Below are positions 1 through 5,329 of a DNA stretch of 5,329 bases, piece by piece. Both the position numbers and the translations under genes were made by a program. Under the pieces are notes generated by a model, which searched no databases, was not told the origin of the DNA, and saw only the letters and a program-made list of their open reading frames with translations. Origin of the DNA: Gammaproteobacteria bacterium (lineage in GTDB: Bacteria > Pseudomonadota > Gammaproteobacteria > Steroidobacterales > Steroidobacteraceae); contig JADLDF010000196.1 of the NCBI GenBank assembly GCA_020846815.1, positions 1 to 5,329 on the forward strand. The letters run 5' to 3'. Numbering within the stretch: position 1 is the first letter of the stretch; each line of letters begins with the position of its first letter.

Positions 1-187
1 CGACGACGCGACCGCGCGGCAGGCCGCCGATGCCGAGCGCGATGTCGAGCCCGAGCGAGCCGGTCGACACGGCCTCGACGTCGTACGCGGCCGAGGCGTC
101 GCCGAGCCGCATGACCGAGCCCTTGCCGAATTGCTTCTCGATCTGCCCGAGCGCCGCGGCCAGGGCCTTCTTGCGATTGTCATCCAT
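1..187 (-). CDS. recA: RecA recombinase, N-terminal part (cut by window edge)
   Basis: RecA is the cytoplasmic ATP-dependent DNA strand-exchange protein. It forms filaments on single-stranded DNA for homologous recombination and triggers LexA self-cleavage in the SOS response. Only 62 codons plus one base lie in the window. The translation starts [20 protein letters not shown] and continues through [10 protein letters not shown] (21-30) and [20 protein letters not shown] (41-60), which is the conserved RecA N-terminal helix and the start of the core domain. The Walker A loop lies beyond the edge. The ATG at 187-185 is chosen over the in-frame-looking CAT at 181-183, which is out of frame, because it gives the full family N-terminus and has a Shine-Dalgarno 5-12 bases upstream. 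It lies downstream of pncC on the same strand with a 189-base gap, as in enterobacteria where pncC precedes recA. The identification is secure from sequence alone. Confidence 0.96.
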   Translation of the reverse strand, partial: MDDNRKKALAAALGQIEKQFGKGSVMRLGDASAAYDVEAVSTGSLGLDIALGIGGLPRGRVV

Positions 188-192
188 CGGAA

Positions 193-200
193 CTTCCCCT
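193..200 (-). promoter_or_regulatory. Shine-Dalgarno site of recA
   Basis: On the minus strand AGGGGAAG is followed by five bases (TTCCG) and then the recA ATG at 187. This is a strong ribosome binding site and confirms the chosen start. The other genes in this window have weak or no visible Shine-Dalgarno sequences, so recA stands out as the best-initiated gene. Confidence 0.8.
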
Positions 201-216
201 GTTCGGTGAGGACGAA

Positions 217-225
217 ATTATCCCA
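217..225 (-). promoter_or_regulatory. Probable extended -10 of the recA promoter
   Basis: The minus strand reads TGGGATAAT, which fits an extended -10 (TG, one base, then a hexamer differing from TATAAT at one position). The transcription start would fall near 210, giving a leader of about 20 bases that carries the Shine-Dalgarno. No TTGACA-like -35 is seen 16-18 bases upstream (CCTCCG at 245-240), which is tolerable for an extended -10 promoter. This is a sequence-based inference; no start site has been mapped. Confidence 0.5.
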
Positions 226-246
226 CAGCGACAGCGCGCCGGAGGC

Positions 247-262
247 CTGCAAAACAGCTCAG
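247..262 (-). promoter_or_regulatory. Weak candidate LexA box upstream of recA (CTG-N10-CAG)
   Basis: The minus strand has CTGAGCTGTTTTGCAG, which satisfies the CTG-N10-CAG frame of the gammaproteobacterial LexA box. The interior does not match the usual alternating TATATATA core, so it could be chance. Its position, just upstream of the proposed recA -10, is suitable for an operator. recA is almost always LexA-controlled in this group, so some site is expected in 188-340. The better-matching half-sites further upstream (283-334) are in the wrong relative orientation. Confidence 0.2.
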
Positions 263-282
263 AAGCAGAATATTTACGAGCG

Positions 283-334
283 GCCACGCCGCATACAGTA
301 GTGCCCGAATGACGACACTGTATGGAGCCGTGGC
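283..334. repeat. Long imperfect inverted repeat in the pncC-recA spacer
   Basis: Outer arms GCCACG (283-288) and CGTGGC (329-334) pair perfectly, as do inner arms CATACAGT (292-299) and ACTGTATG (317-324). The arm pairs are separated by a small 3-by-4 internal loop, and the central loop is 17 bases (300-316). The inner arms match half of the E. coli recA LexA box (ACTGTATG), but they face away from each other instead of forming CTGT-N8-ACAG. No T-run follows on either strand, so it is not a classical terminator. It could be a transcript hairpin 3' of pncC, an operator for an unknown regulator, or a rearranged LexA site. The repeat is seen directly; its role is not known. Confidence 0.6.
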
Positions 335-376
335 AACGCCTTCGGCGCGGACGGCGCAGCGCAAATCCCGTGTCGC

Positions 377-892
377 TCAACGGGCTGCGGCGGGGAGTTC
401 GAGCGCCAGGATGAGTTGCAGCGCGAACTGCACGGACTTGCGCCGCACGGCATCGCGGTCGCCCTTGAAGAACTTGACGCGCGTCGTGATCTCGACCGCC
501 TGTCCGCGCCGGTGCGCCAGCGCGAACCAGACCGTGCCGACGGGCTTGCCCGGCGCGGCGCCGGTGGGACCTGCGATGCCGCTGACTGCGATCGCCACTG
601 CCGTGCCGGTGCGCTCGAGCGCACCGGCCGCCATTTCGCGCACCGTCGGCTCGCTGACCGCGCCCTGGGTCGAGAGCGTCGCCTCGGCGACGCCGAGGTC
701 GCGCCGCTTCGCCTCGTTCGAATAGCAGACATAGCCGCTGTCGAACCAGTCGGAGCTGCCCGGCACGTCGGTCAGGAGCTTGGCGATCCAGCCGGCCGTG
801 CAGGACTCCGCGGTCGCGAGCCTGACGCCGGCGCCGAGCAGGTGGCGGCCGGTCCGCACCGACAGCCGCAGCAGATCTTCGTCGGACACCAT
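377..892 (-). CDS. pncC: Nicotinamide-nucleotide amidohydrolase (CinA C-terminal family)
   Basis: This 171-residue protein is the stand-alone CinA C-terminal domain (PncC/YgaD). The family deamidates nicotinamide mononucleotide to nicotinate mononucleotide in the cytoplasm, recycling the NMN released by NAD-dependent DNA ligase. Family motifs seen are ATAESCTAG (26-34, with the expected catalytic Ser30), the segment around SDWFDSGYVCYSNEAKR, AVSGIAGPTG followed by KPVGTVWFA, and the late FFKGDRDAVRR. The length matches single-domain members; the N-terminal molybdopterin-binding-like domain of full CinA is absent. The ATG at 892 is the only possible start, since an in-frame TAA lies four codons upstream. 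The Shine-Dalgarno is weak. It sits 189 bases ahead of recA on the same strand, as in E. coli, and is divergent from the genes on its other side. The older name cinA/ygaD is often applied to such genes. Confidence 0.93.
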   Translation of the reverse strand: MVSDEDLLRLSVRTGRHLLGAGVRLATAESCTAGWIAKLLTDVPGSSDWFDSGYVCYSNEAKRRDLGVAEATLSTQGAVSEPTVREMAAGALERTGTAVAIAVSGIAGPTGAAPGKPVGTVWFALAHRRGQAVEITTRVKFFKGDRDAVRRKSVQFALQLILALELPAAAR

Positions 893-917
893 GCGCCAAG
901 CTTACCCGATGCGCGCG

Positions 918-938
918 GGTGCCCGGGCTTGGGTCACC
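918..938. repeat. Small hairpin upstream of pncC
   Basis: GGTGCCC (918-924) can pair with GGGTCACC (931-938) with one bulged base, around a 6-base loop. It lies 26-46 bases upstream of the pncC start codon, in the region that would be the leader or promoter of that minus-strand gene. In such GC-rich DNA this may be chance. No T-run follows, so a terminator is unlikely. Confidence 0.25.
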
Positions 939-960
939 TGATGGCTCGCGACCATGAACG

Positions 961-979
961 GATTGTGAACGCGACAATC
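961..979. promoter_or_regulatory. Operator-like inverted repeat in the divergent intergenic region
   Basis: GATTGT (961-966) and ACAATC (974-979) form a perfect 6-bp inverted repeat around a 7-base spacer. It sits in the 157-base gap (893-1049) between pncC and the divergently oriented glycosyltransferase relic, where a regulator of either gene could bind. I find no convincing -35/-10 pair in this gap on either strand. The size and spacing resemble a small helix-turn-helix operator, but this is only a shape argument. Confidence 0.25.
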
Positions 980-1049
980 ACGGGCGGTTAAGGCGACGCC
1001 ACCAAGACTCGTGGCCGCAGCGCTCCCATCGCCCGTATGAGTTGCGGTC

Positions 1050-1729
1050 ATGGCCGACAGCGTGGACCCCGACACCGTCTGTCGTATCGCCGTCATCCGG
1101 CCCAATCACCGCCTGGGGAACAACCTGCTGCTGACGCCGCTGCTCGGCGCCATCGAGGATTGTCTTCCCGGCGCGGAAGTCGAAGTCGTGACCGGGGGTG
1201 GCGCAGCGGCGGAGCGCTGTTCCACGAATACCGGCAGGTCCGCGTGATCCATGCGTTCGCGGCCCACAGCTATGCCAGCCCACTGGCCACGGCCGGAATG
1301 CTGTCGCGCCCGCTGCGGCGGCCCGATGACCTGGCGATCGACCCCGTTCCCCGATCGCGCAGCGCCCGCTTCCTGCTCGGCCTCGTCAAGGCCCGGCACC
1401 GCATCGGCTACGAATGGGGAATCGGCTGGCGGGATGCGGTGCTCACCCGCCGCATCGCCGCCGAGCGCGCGTGTGGCGCCATCCGGATCGAGCGCATCCT
1501 GGAGGGCCGCGGCGCCGTCGGAGCGCGTGTGCTCGGGCTCTTCAAGGTCACCGATGCGGCGAAGTACGCGCCCTACGGCAATGGCAGCCTGGTGGCGCAG
1601 GCGACGGATGTGACGCCGATGCCGAGGCCGTCGCGCATCAGATCATGGACCTCCTCGGTGCCGGGCAGGCGGCCCGGCGGTTCGGCTCGTGTCCGCGGAC
1701 CGCATGGCAGAATCCGCATCCCTGCGTGA
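1050..1729 (+). pseudogene. Decayed family-9 glycosyltransferase (heptosyltransferase-like)
   Basis: Intact relatives transfer heptose or other sugars in lipopolysaccharide assembly at the inner face of the membrane. Three reading frames each carry part of the family. The frame from ATG 1050 has CRIAVIRPNHRLGNNLLLTP and GAEVEVVTGGGAAAE, the GT9 N-terminal strand and loop, but stops at 1247. Near 1212-1216 the sense passes to the frame that reads ALFHEYRQVRVIHAF, then a DLAIDPV segment and ARHRIGYEWG. Near 1605-1612 it passes again to a frame reading DADAEAVAHQIMDLL, a typical C-terminal helix. Both shifts fit loss of one base or gain of two. Between the RRIAAE segment (about 1450) and GLFKVTDAAKYAPYG (about 1535-1580) most of the C-terminal nucleotide-sugar domain is missing, so about 225 residues remain of the usual 320-350. 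The end given is the stop of the middle frame; the last frame stays open to 1788. The family is clear; the original substrate cannot be told. Confidence 0.75.
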
Positions 1730-1732
1730 CGA

Positions 1733-1744
1733 CTCCTCGAGGAG
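1733..1744. repeat. 12-bp perfect palindrome with a Shine-Dalgarno-like tail
   Basis: CTCCTCGAGGAG is a perfect palindrome without spacer, and its right half runs into AGGAGGTG (1740-1747), which looks like a consensus ribosome binding site. No sensible reading frame follows: the nearby ATPase start is about 70 bases downstream, with an in-frame TGA at 1786-1788 in between. It may belong to the end of the glycosyltransferase relic or be chance. Confidence 0.2.
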
Positions 1745-1765
1745 GTGCACGTCATCATACGCTAT

Positions 1766-1802
1766 CCTTGAAAATTCGAATCCCCTGATCGAATTTTCAA
1801 GG
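1766..1802. promoter_or_regulatory. Perfect 14-bp inverted repeat before the ATPase gene, candidate operator
   Basis: CCTTGAAAATTCGA (1766-1779) and TCGAATTTTCAAGG (1789-1802) are exact reverse complements around a 9-base spacer (1780-1788). The element is A/T-rich in GC-rich surroundings and ends 16 bases before the ATPase ATG. It is flanked by two similar octamers, TACGCTAT (1758-1765) and TACGATAC (1803-1810), either of which resembles a -10. TTGAAA inside the left arm could serve as a -35, with only a poor hexamer (GAATTT) 17 bases later. The T-run lies inside the stem, so this does not look like a standard terminator. The likeliest role is an operator, possibly bound by the winged-helix part of the downstream protein. 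The repeat is certain; the role is inference. Confidence 0.65.
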
Positions 1803-1818
1803 TACGATACAAGCCGCG

Positions 1819-2979
1819 ATGATCGACCGGACTGCTTACCTGACTGCCTTGCGCCGACGCCTCGACCAGTTTCCGGTCGTGGCCATCATCGGCGCGCGCC
1901 AAGTTGGCAAGACGACCCTCGCGAGGCAGCTCGCCCGCAGCTTCCGCGGCCCGACGCGGCATTTCGATCTCGAGAACCCCGAGGATCTCCAGGCACTGCG
2001 TGAGCCCATGCTCGTGCTGCGGGAGCTGCGCGGCCTCGTGGTCATCGACGAGATTCAGCATCTTCCGGGCTTGTTCAAGACATTGCGCGTGCTCGCGGAC
2101 CGGCCACGCCGTCCGGCCCGATTCCTCGTTCTGGGAAGCGCCTCGATGGAGCTGCTGCGACAGTCCTCGGAATCGCTCGCCGGTCGCATCAGCTACTGTG
2201 AGATCGACGGCTTCGCAATCGGCGAAGTCGGCATCGGGCATCTCGACCGCTTGTGGCTTCGGGGCGGCTTCCCACGATCGTATACCGCATCCTCCAACGA
2301 CCGGAGCATGGCGTGGCGCGAGGATTTTCTACGTACCTTCGTCGAACGGGACATGCCTCAGCTCGGCTTCAGGACCCCTGCCGAAACGCTGCGCCGATTC
2401 TGGACGATGCTCGCGCACTGGCACGGTCAGGTGTGGAATGCGTCCGAATTCGGCAGAGCGCTGGGTTTCTCCGATCACACCGTTCGCCGATACCTGGATG
2501 CATTATCGTCCGCTCTGGTCATCCGGCAATTGCGCCCCTGGCACGCAAATGTCGCCAGACGGCAGGTCAAATCACCGAAAGTATATGTGACCGATTCGGG
2601 GCTGATGCACGCACTGCTGAAGATCCGCTCGCATGCCGACCTGATATCCCACCCCAAGGTTGGTGCTTCGTGGGAGGGTTTCATGATCGGCGAGATCATC
2701 CAGCATCTTGGCATCCGTTCCGACGAGGCGCATTTCTGGTCTACGCACGCCGGGGCGGAGCTCGACTTGCTGATCGTGCGCGGCACGGACGCCACCGGTT
2801 TCGAGATCAAGAGGACGGTTGCGCCGCAGGTGACGCCATCGATGCGCTCCGCACTCGACGTGCTGAAACTGCGACGACTGTATGTGATACACGCTGGCGA
2901 GCACACCTTTCCGCTCGCCGACACGATCCTCGCGGTTTCGTGTCGGCGCCTCATCGATGACATTCCGCTGCTGCGCTGA
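1819..2979 (+). CDS. AAA-type ATPase with C-terminal DUF4143 domain, function unknown
   Basis: This intact protein of 386 residues has the architecture of the widespread AAA (AAA_14)/DUF4143 ATPases. Their cellular role is not established; roles in mobile-element or toxin/defence biology have only been guessed. Residues 25-33 are the Walker A loop GARQVGKTT (Lys31), 72-80 the Walker B strand GLVVIDEIQ (Asp77, Glu78), 103-109 a sensor-1-like LVLGSAS, and 119-124 SLAGRI with a candidate sensor arginine at 123. Residues about 196-235, including ASEFGRALGFSDHTVRRYLD, look like a winged helix. The C-terminal part has Glu286 (WEGFMIGEII), Asp316 (AGAELDLLIV) and Glu329-x-Lys331 (FEIKRT), a PD-(D/E)XK-like set. 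No signal peptide or membrane segment is seen, so it is probably cytoplasmic. ATG 1819 is the most upstream possible start after the in-frame TGA at 1786; no Shine-Dalgarno is visible, so the message may have a very short leader. The GC content is lower than in mutS, suggesting acquisition by transfer. It appears to be a single-gene unit. Confidence 0.88.
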   Translation: MIDRTAYLTALRRRLDQFPVVAIIGARQVGKTTLARQLARSFRGPTRHFDLENPEDLQALREPMLVLRELRGLVVIDEIQHLPGLFKTLRVLADRPRRPARFLVLGSASMELLRQSSESLAGRISYCEIDGFAIGEVGIGHLDRLWLRGGFPRSYTASSNDRSMAWREDFLRTFVERDMPQLGFRTPAETLRRFWTMLAHWHGQVWNASEFGRALGFSDHTVRRYLDALSSALVIRQLRPWHANVARRQVKSPKVYVTDSGLMHALLKIRSHADLISHPKVGASWEGFMIGEIIQHLGIRSDEAHFWSTHAGAELDLLIVRGTDATGFEIKRTVAPQVTPSMRSALDVLKLRRLYVIHAGEHTFPLADTILAVSCRRLIDDIPLLR

Positions 2980-2998
2980 GCGGACGTCGAAGCGCTTT

Positions 2999-3038
2999 GG
3001 TGACGAGGTGCGACTCCGAGTGATCCGGGCACCTCACC
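2999..3038 (+). terminator. Hairpin between the ATPase gene and mutS, possible terminator
   Basis: GGTG (2999-3002) and AGGTGC (3006-3011) pair with CACC (3035-3038) and GCACCT (3029-3034), giving a 10-bp stem with a 3-base bulge and a 17-base loop. It begins 20 bases after the ATPase stop codon, which is a terminator position. No run of T follows (the next bases are GGCGACACAT), so it would be a non-canonical terminator at best. The structure is visible; the function is inferred from position only. Confidence 0.35.
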
Positions 3039-3072
3039 GGCGACACATATTCATCAAATGACACGTTGATCA

Positions 3073-5329
3073 ATGGATAAATTCGACACTTCTTCGCACA
3101 CCCCGATGATGACGCAATACCTGCGCATCAAGGCGCAGTACCCGGACGTGCTGCTGTTCTACCGCATGGGGGATTTCTACGAGCTGTTCTACGACGACGC
3201 GCGGCGGGCGGCGCGGCTGCTCGACATCACGCTGACGGCGCGCGGGCAGTCCGCGGGCGCGCCGATTCCGATGGCCGGCGTACCGGTGCATGCGGTCGAG
3301 AACTACCTCGGGCGGCTGGTGCGCAAGGGCGAGTCGGTCGCGATCTGCGAGCAGATCGGCGACCCGGCCAAGTCCAAGGGGCCGGTGGAGCGGCAGGTGG
3401 TGCGCGTCGTGACGCCGGGTACAGTCACCGATGCGGCGCTGCTCGACGAGAAGCGCGATACGCTGCTCGCAGCGGTGGTGCGCGACGGGCGGCGTTTCGG
3501 TCTCGCCTGGCTCGATCTCGCGGCCGGGCGCTTCAGCGTGCTCGAGGGCGCCGACGACGGCGCGCTCGCCGCCGAGCTCGAGCGGCTGCGACCGGCCGAG
3601 CTGCTCGCACCCGAGGATCAGGTGAGTGCCGGCAGCGCTGCCGCAGCTGCGCGCGGCGCCAGCGGCGAGCGCGGCGATGGCAGCGCCACGGCCGGCAGCG
3701 GTCGCGGCAATGGCGCCGCCACGAGCCCCTCCCTGGCCGCGCTGCCGTCGGGCCTACCCTGCGCGGTGCGTGCGCGGCCGCCCTGGCATTTCGAATTCGC
3801 GACCGCGTCGCGTCTGCTGACCGACCAGCTCGGCACGCTCGATCTGCGCGGTTACGGCGCCGACGTGCTGCCGCTCGGCGTGCGCGCGGCCGGCGGGCTG
3901 CTGCAATACGTGCGCGACACGCAGAAGGCGGCGCTGCCGCACCTGCGTGCACTGCGCGTCGAGGAGCGCGACGAAGCGCTGCAGATCGACGCGGCGACGC
4001 GCCGCAATCTCGAGATCGACGTGGCCACGAGCGAGCGCGAGGACGCGAGCCTGCGGGCGCTGCTCGACACGACGATCACTGCGATGGGCGCGCGGGCGTT
4101 GCGACGGCTGCTGAACCGTCCGATCACCGATGCGGACACGCTGCGCCAGCGCTATCACGCAGTGCGCACGCTCGGCGACGGGCGACGCTACGAGGCCTTG
4201 CGCGAAGAGCTGCACGGCGTCGGCGACGTCGAGCGCATCCTGGCGCGGGTCGCACTGCGCTCGGCGCGGCCGCGCGACCTCGCGGGTCTGCGGCTGTCGC
4301 TCGCGAAGCTGCCGGCGGTGCGTGCGGCGCTGGCCGTGCTCGACTCGCCGCTGCTGCAGTCGCTGCACACGGGCATCGGCGAGCATCCCGAGGTGCTGGA
4401 GCTGCTGCAGCGGGCGATCGCAGCAGAGCCCGCGGCGTTCGTGCGCGACGGCGGCGTGATCGCCGCGGGCTACGACGCCGAGCTCGACGAGCTGCGGCAC
4501 ATCGCCTCGAACACCGACGGCTTCCTGCTCGAGCTCGAGGCGCGCGAGCGCGCCCGTACCGGCATCCCGCAGCTCAAGCTCGGCTACAACCGGGTGCAGG
4601 GCTTCTTCATCGAGATCGGCCGCGCGCAGGCCGATCGCGTGCCCGCCGACTACCTGCGTCGCCAGACGGTCAAGAACGCCGAGCGCTTCATCACGCCCGA
4701 GCTCAAGGGCTTCGAGGACAAGGTGCTCGGCGCACGCGAGAAATCGCTGGCGCGCGAGAAGGCGCTCTATGACGGGCTCTTGCAGCAGCTCGTCGACCGG
4801 CTCGGTGCGCTGCAGGACACGGCCACGGCGCTGTCGATGGTCGACGCCCTGGCGGCGCTCGCGGAGCGCGCGGCCATGCTGCGCTGGAGTGAGCCAACCC
4901 TGGTCGCCGAGCCCGTGCTCGAGATCGTCGCCGGCCGGCATCCGGTCGTGGAGCGCTTCAGCGAGGCGCCGTTCGTGCCGAACGACCTGGCGCTCGATGC
5001 GCGCACGCGCATGCTGGTGATCACCGGCCCTAACATGGGCGGCAAGTCGACCTACATGCGCCAGGCGGCCCTGATCGCGATCCTCGCGCACATCGGCTCG
5101 TTCGTGCCGGCGGAGCGCGCGACGCTCGGGCCGCTGGACCGGATCTTCACGCGTATCGGCGCAGGCGACGACCTCGCCGGCGGGCGCTCCACGTTCATGG
5201 TGGAGATGAGCGAGACCGCGAACATCCTGCACAACGCCAGCGAGCGCAGCCTGATCCTCATGGACGAGATCGGGCGCGGCACCAGCACCTTCGACGGGCT
5301 GTCGCTCGCCTGGGCGACGGCGCGGCACA
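3073..5329 (+). CDS. mutS: DNA mismatch repair protein MutS (C-terminus beyond window)
   Basis: MutS binds mismatches and small loops in new DNA and recruits MutL through an ATP-driven sliding clamp. The window holds 752 codons, nearly 90% of a typical protein. The N-terminal mismatch-binding domain has [14 protein letters not shown] with the F-x-E wedge at Phe35/Glu37. The connector follows ([18 protein letters not shown]), then the lever/core ([19 protein letters not shown]) and clamp ([37 protein letters not shown]). The ATPase domain has Walker [10 protein letters not shown] (652-660, Lys658), the segment [20 protein letters not shown], and Walker [14 protein letters not shown] (727-739, Asp731, Glu732). 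Numbering runs 38 ahead of E. coli because of an insertion at codons 183-234. ATG 3073 is fixed by an in-frame TGA at 3067-3069. There is no clear Shine-Dalgarno; TTGATCAA, a palindrome, overlaps the start. It is divergent from pncC and downstream of the ATPase gene, probably with its own promoter in 3039-3072, though I see no good one. Confidence 0.97.
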   Translation, partial: MDKFDTSSHTPMMTQYLRIKAQYPDVLLFYRMGDFYELFYDDARRAARLLDITLTARGQSAGAPIPMAGVPVHAVENYLGRLVRKGESVAICEQIGDPAKSKGPVERQVVRVVTPGTVTDAALLDEKRDTLLAAVVRDGRRFGLAWLDLAAGRFSVLEGADDGALAAELERLRPAELLAPEDQVSAGSAAAAARGASGERGDGSATAGSGRGNGAATSPSLAALPSGLPCAVRARPPWHFEFATASRLLTDQLGTLDLRGYGADVLPLGVRAAGGLLQYVRDTQKAALPHLRALRVEERDEALQIDAATRRNLEIDVATSEREDASLRALLDTTITAMGARALRRLLNRPITDADTLRQRYHAVRTLGDGRRYEALREELHGVGDVERILARVALRSARPRDLAGLRLSLAKLPAVRAALAVLDSPLLQSLHTGIGEHPEVLELLQRAIAAEPAAFVRDGGVIAAGYDAELDELRHIASNTDGFLLELEARERARTGIPQLKLGYNRVQGFFIEIGRAQADRVPADYLRRQTVKNAERFITPELKGFEDKVLGAREKSLAREKALYDGLLQQLVDRLGALQDTATALSMVDALAALAERAAMLRWSEPTLVAEPVLEIVAGRHPVVERFSEAPFVPNDLALDARTRMLVITGPNMGGKSTYMRQAALIAILAHIGSFVPAERATLGPLDRIFTRIGAGDDLAGGRSTFMVEMSETANILHNASERSLILMDEIGRGTSTFDGLSLAWATARH
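3619..3774 (+). other. Low-complexity Ala/Gly/Ser-rich insertion in the MutS connector domain
   Basis: Between the conserved PED (ends codon 182) and RPPWHFE (from codon 235), this MutS has 52 residues where E. coli MutS has about 15. The extra 37 or so residues are mainly Ala, Gly, Ser and Arg ([20 protein letters not shown] is part of it), with no hydrophobic pattern, so a flexible surface loop is expected. The DNA has imperfect GGCAGCG repeats and a perfect palindrome GGCAGCGCTGCC (3631-3642), consistent with growth by slippage. The reading frame stays open and both flanks align well, so the gene is not broken. Confidence 0.8.

Noticed and set aside
180..977. A 265-codon minus-strand frame overlapping pncC and the recA start
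   Set aside because: The product is Arg-rich low complexity and overlaps the clear pncC frame and the recA promoter region. It is a shadow of pncC.
416..991. Plus-strand open frame antisense to pncC
   Set aside because: No family resemblance and biased Arg/Ala composition; explained by the pncC codons on the other strand.
1037..1729. Treating the frame from ATG 1037 as one intact protein of 230 residues
   Set aside because: Its first 60 or so residues are Arg-rich and unlike any family, while the other frame over the same bases gives clear glycosyltransferase sequence. A frameshifted relic explains the data better.
1740..1747. AGGAGGTG as the ribosome binding site of the ATPase gene
   Set aside because: It lies more than 70 bases upstream of ATG 1819, and an in-frame TGA at 1786-1788 rules out an earlier start in that frame.
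1766..1802. Reading the palindrome as an intrinsic terminator of the glycosyltransferase relic
   Set aside because: The T-run is inside the stem rather than after it, the loop is flanked by A/T-rich arms without a GC-rich base, and the element sits directly at the start of the next gene. An operator is more likely, though termination is not excluded.
2253..2960. Second plus-strand frame inside the ATPase gene
   Set aside because: It overlaps conserved ATPase, winged-helix and nuclease-like motifs read in the main frame; its own product shows no domain.
3754..5328. A 524-codon open frame on the minus strand, antisense to mutS
   Set aside because: The plus strand encodes unmistakable MutS over the whole stretch. 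In GC-rich DNA the antisense frame stays open because of codon composition; its product is Arg/Ala/His-rich with no recognisable domain.

Overview
The window looks like a chromosomal segment of a GC-rich gammaproteobacterium. Three conserved genes support this: the 5' part of recA (minus strand), a stand-alone pncC (ygaD/CinA C-terminal type, minus strand) and most of mutS (plus strand). All three read like their enterobacterial and pseudomonad relatives. The order recA, pncC/cinA, then a divergent mutS is a familiar gammaproteobacterial neighbourhood. I cannot name the genus.

Layout. Positions 1-187 hold the first 62 codons of recA, with a good Shine-Dalgarno and an extended -10 just upstream. 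Positions 188-376 are the pncC-recA spacer, which contains a long imperfect inverted repeat built on two back-to-back LexA-like half-sites. Positions 377-892 are pncC (NMN amidohydrolase). Positions 893-1049 are a divergent intergenic region with two small inverted repeats. Positions 1050 to about 1729 are the remains of a family-9 (heptosyltransferase-like) glycosyltransferase, broken by two apparent frameshifts and lacking its central region. Positions 1766-1802 are a perfect 14-bp inverted repeat with a 9-base spacer, directly in front of an intact ATPase gene (1819-2979) of the AAA + DUF4143 type. A hairpin (2999-3038) separates this gene from mutS (3073 to the window end, no stop reached).

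Interpretation. The backbone genes serve DNA repair (recA, mutS) and pyridine nucleotide salvage (pncC). The roughly 2 kb between pncC and mutS looks like an accessory islet: a dead glycosyltransferase plus a visibly less GC-rich ATPase gene. The ATPase joins a P-loop domain, a winged-helix-like segment and a C-terminal PD-(D/E)XK-like domain, and it starts 16 bases after a strong operator-like palindrome. That pairing is the most interesting signal here. I see no second gene that would make it a recognised multi-gene defence system. The other unusual point is a low-complexity Ala/Gly/Ser-rich insertion of about 37 residues in the MutS connector domain.
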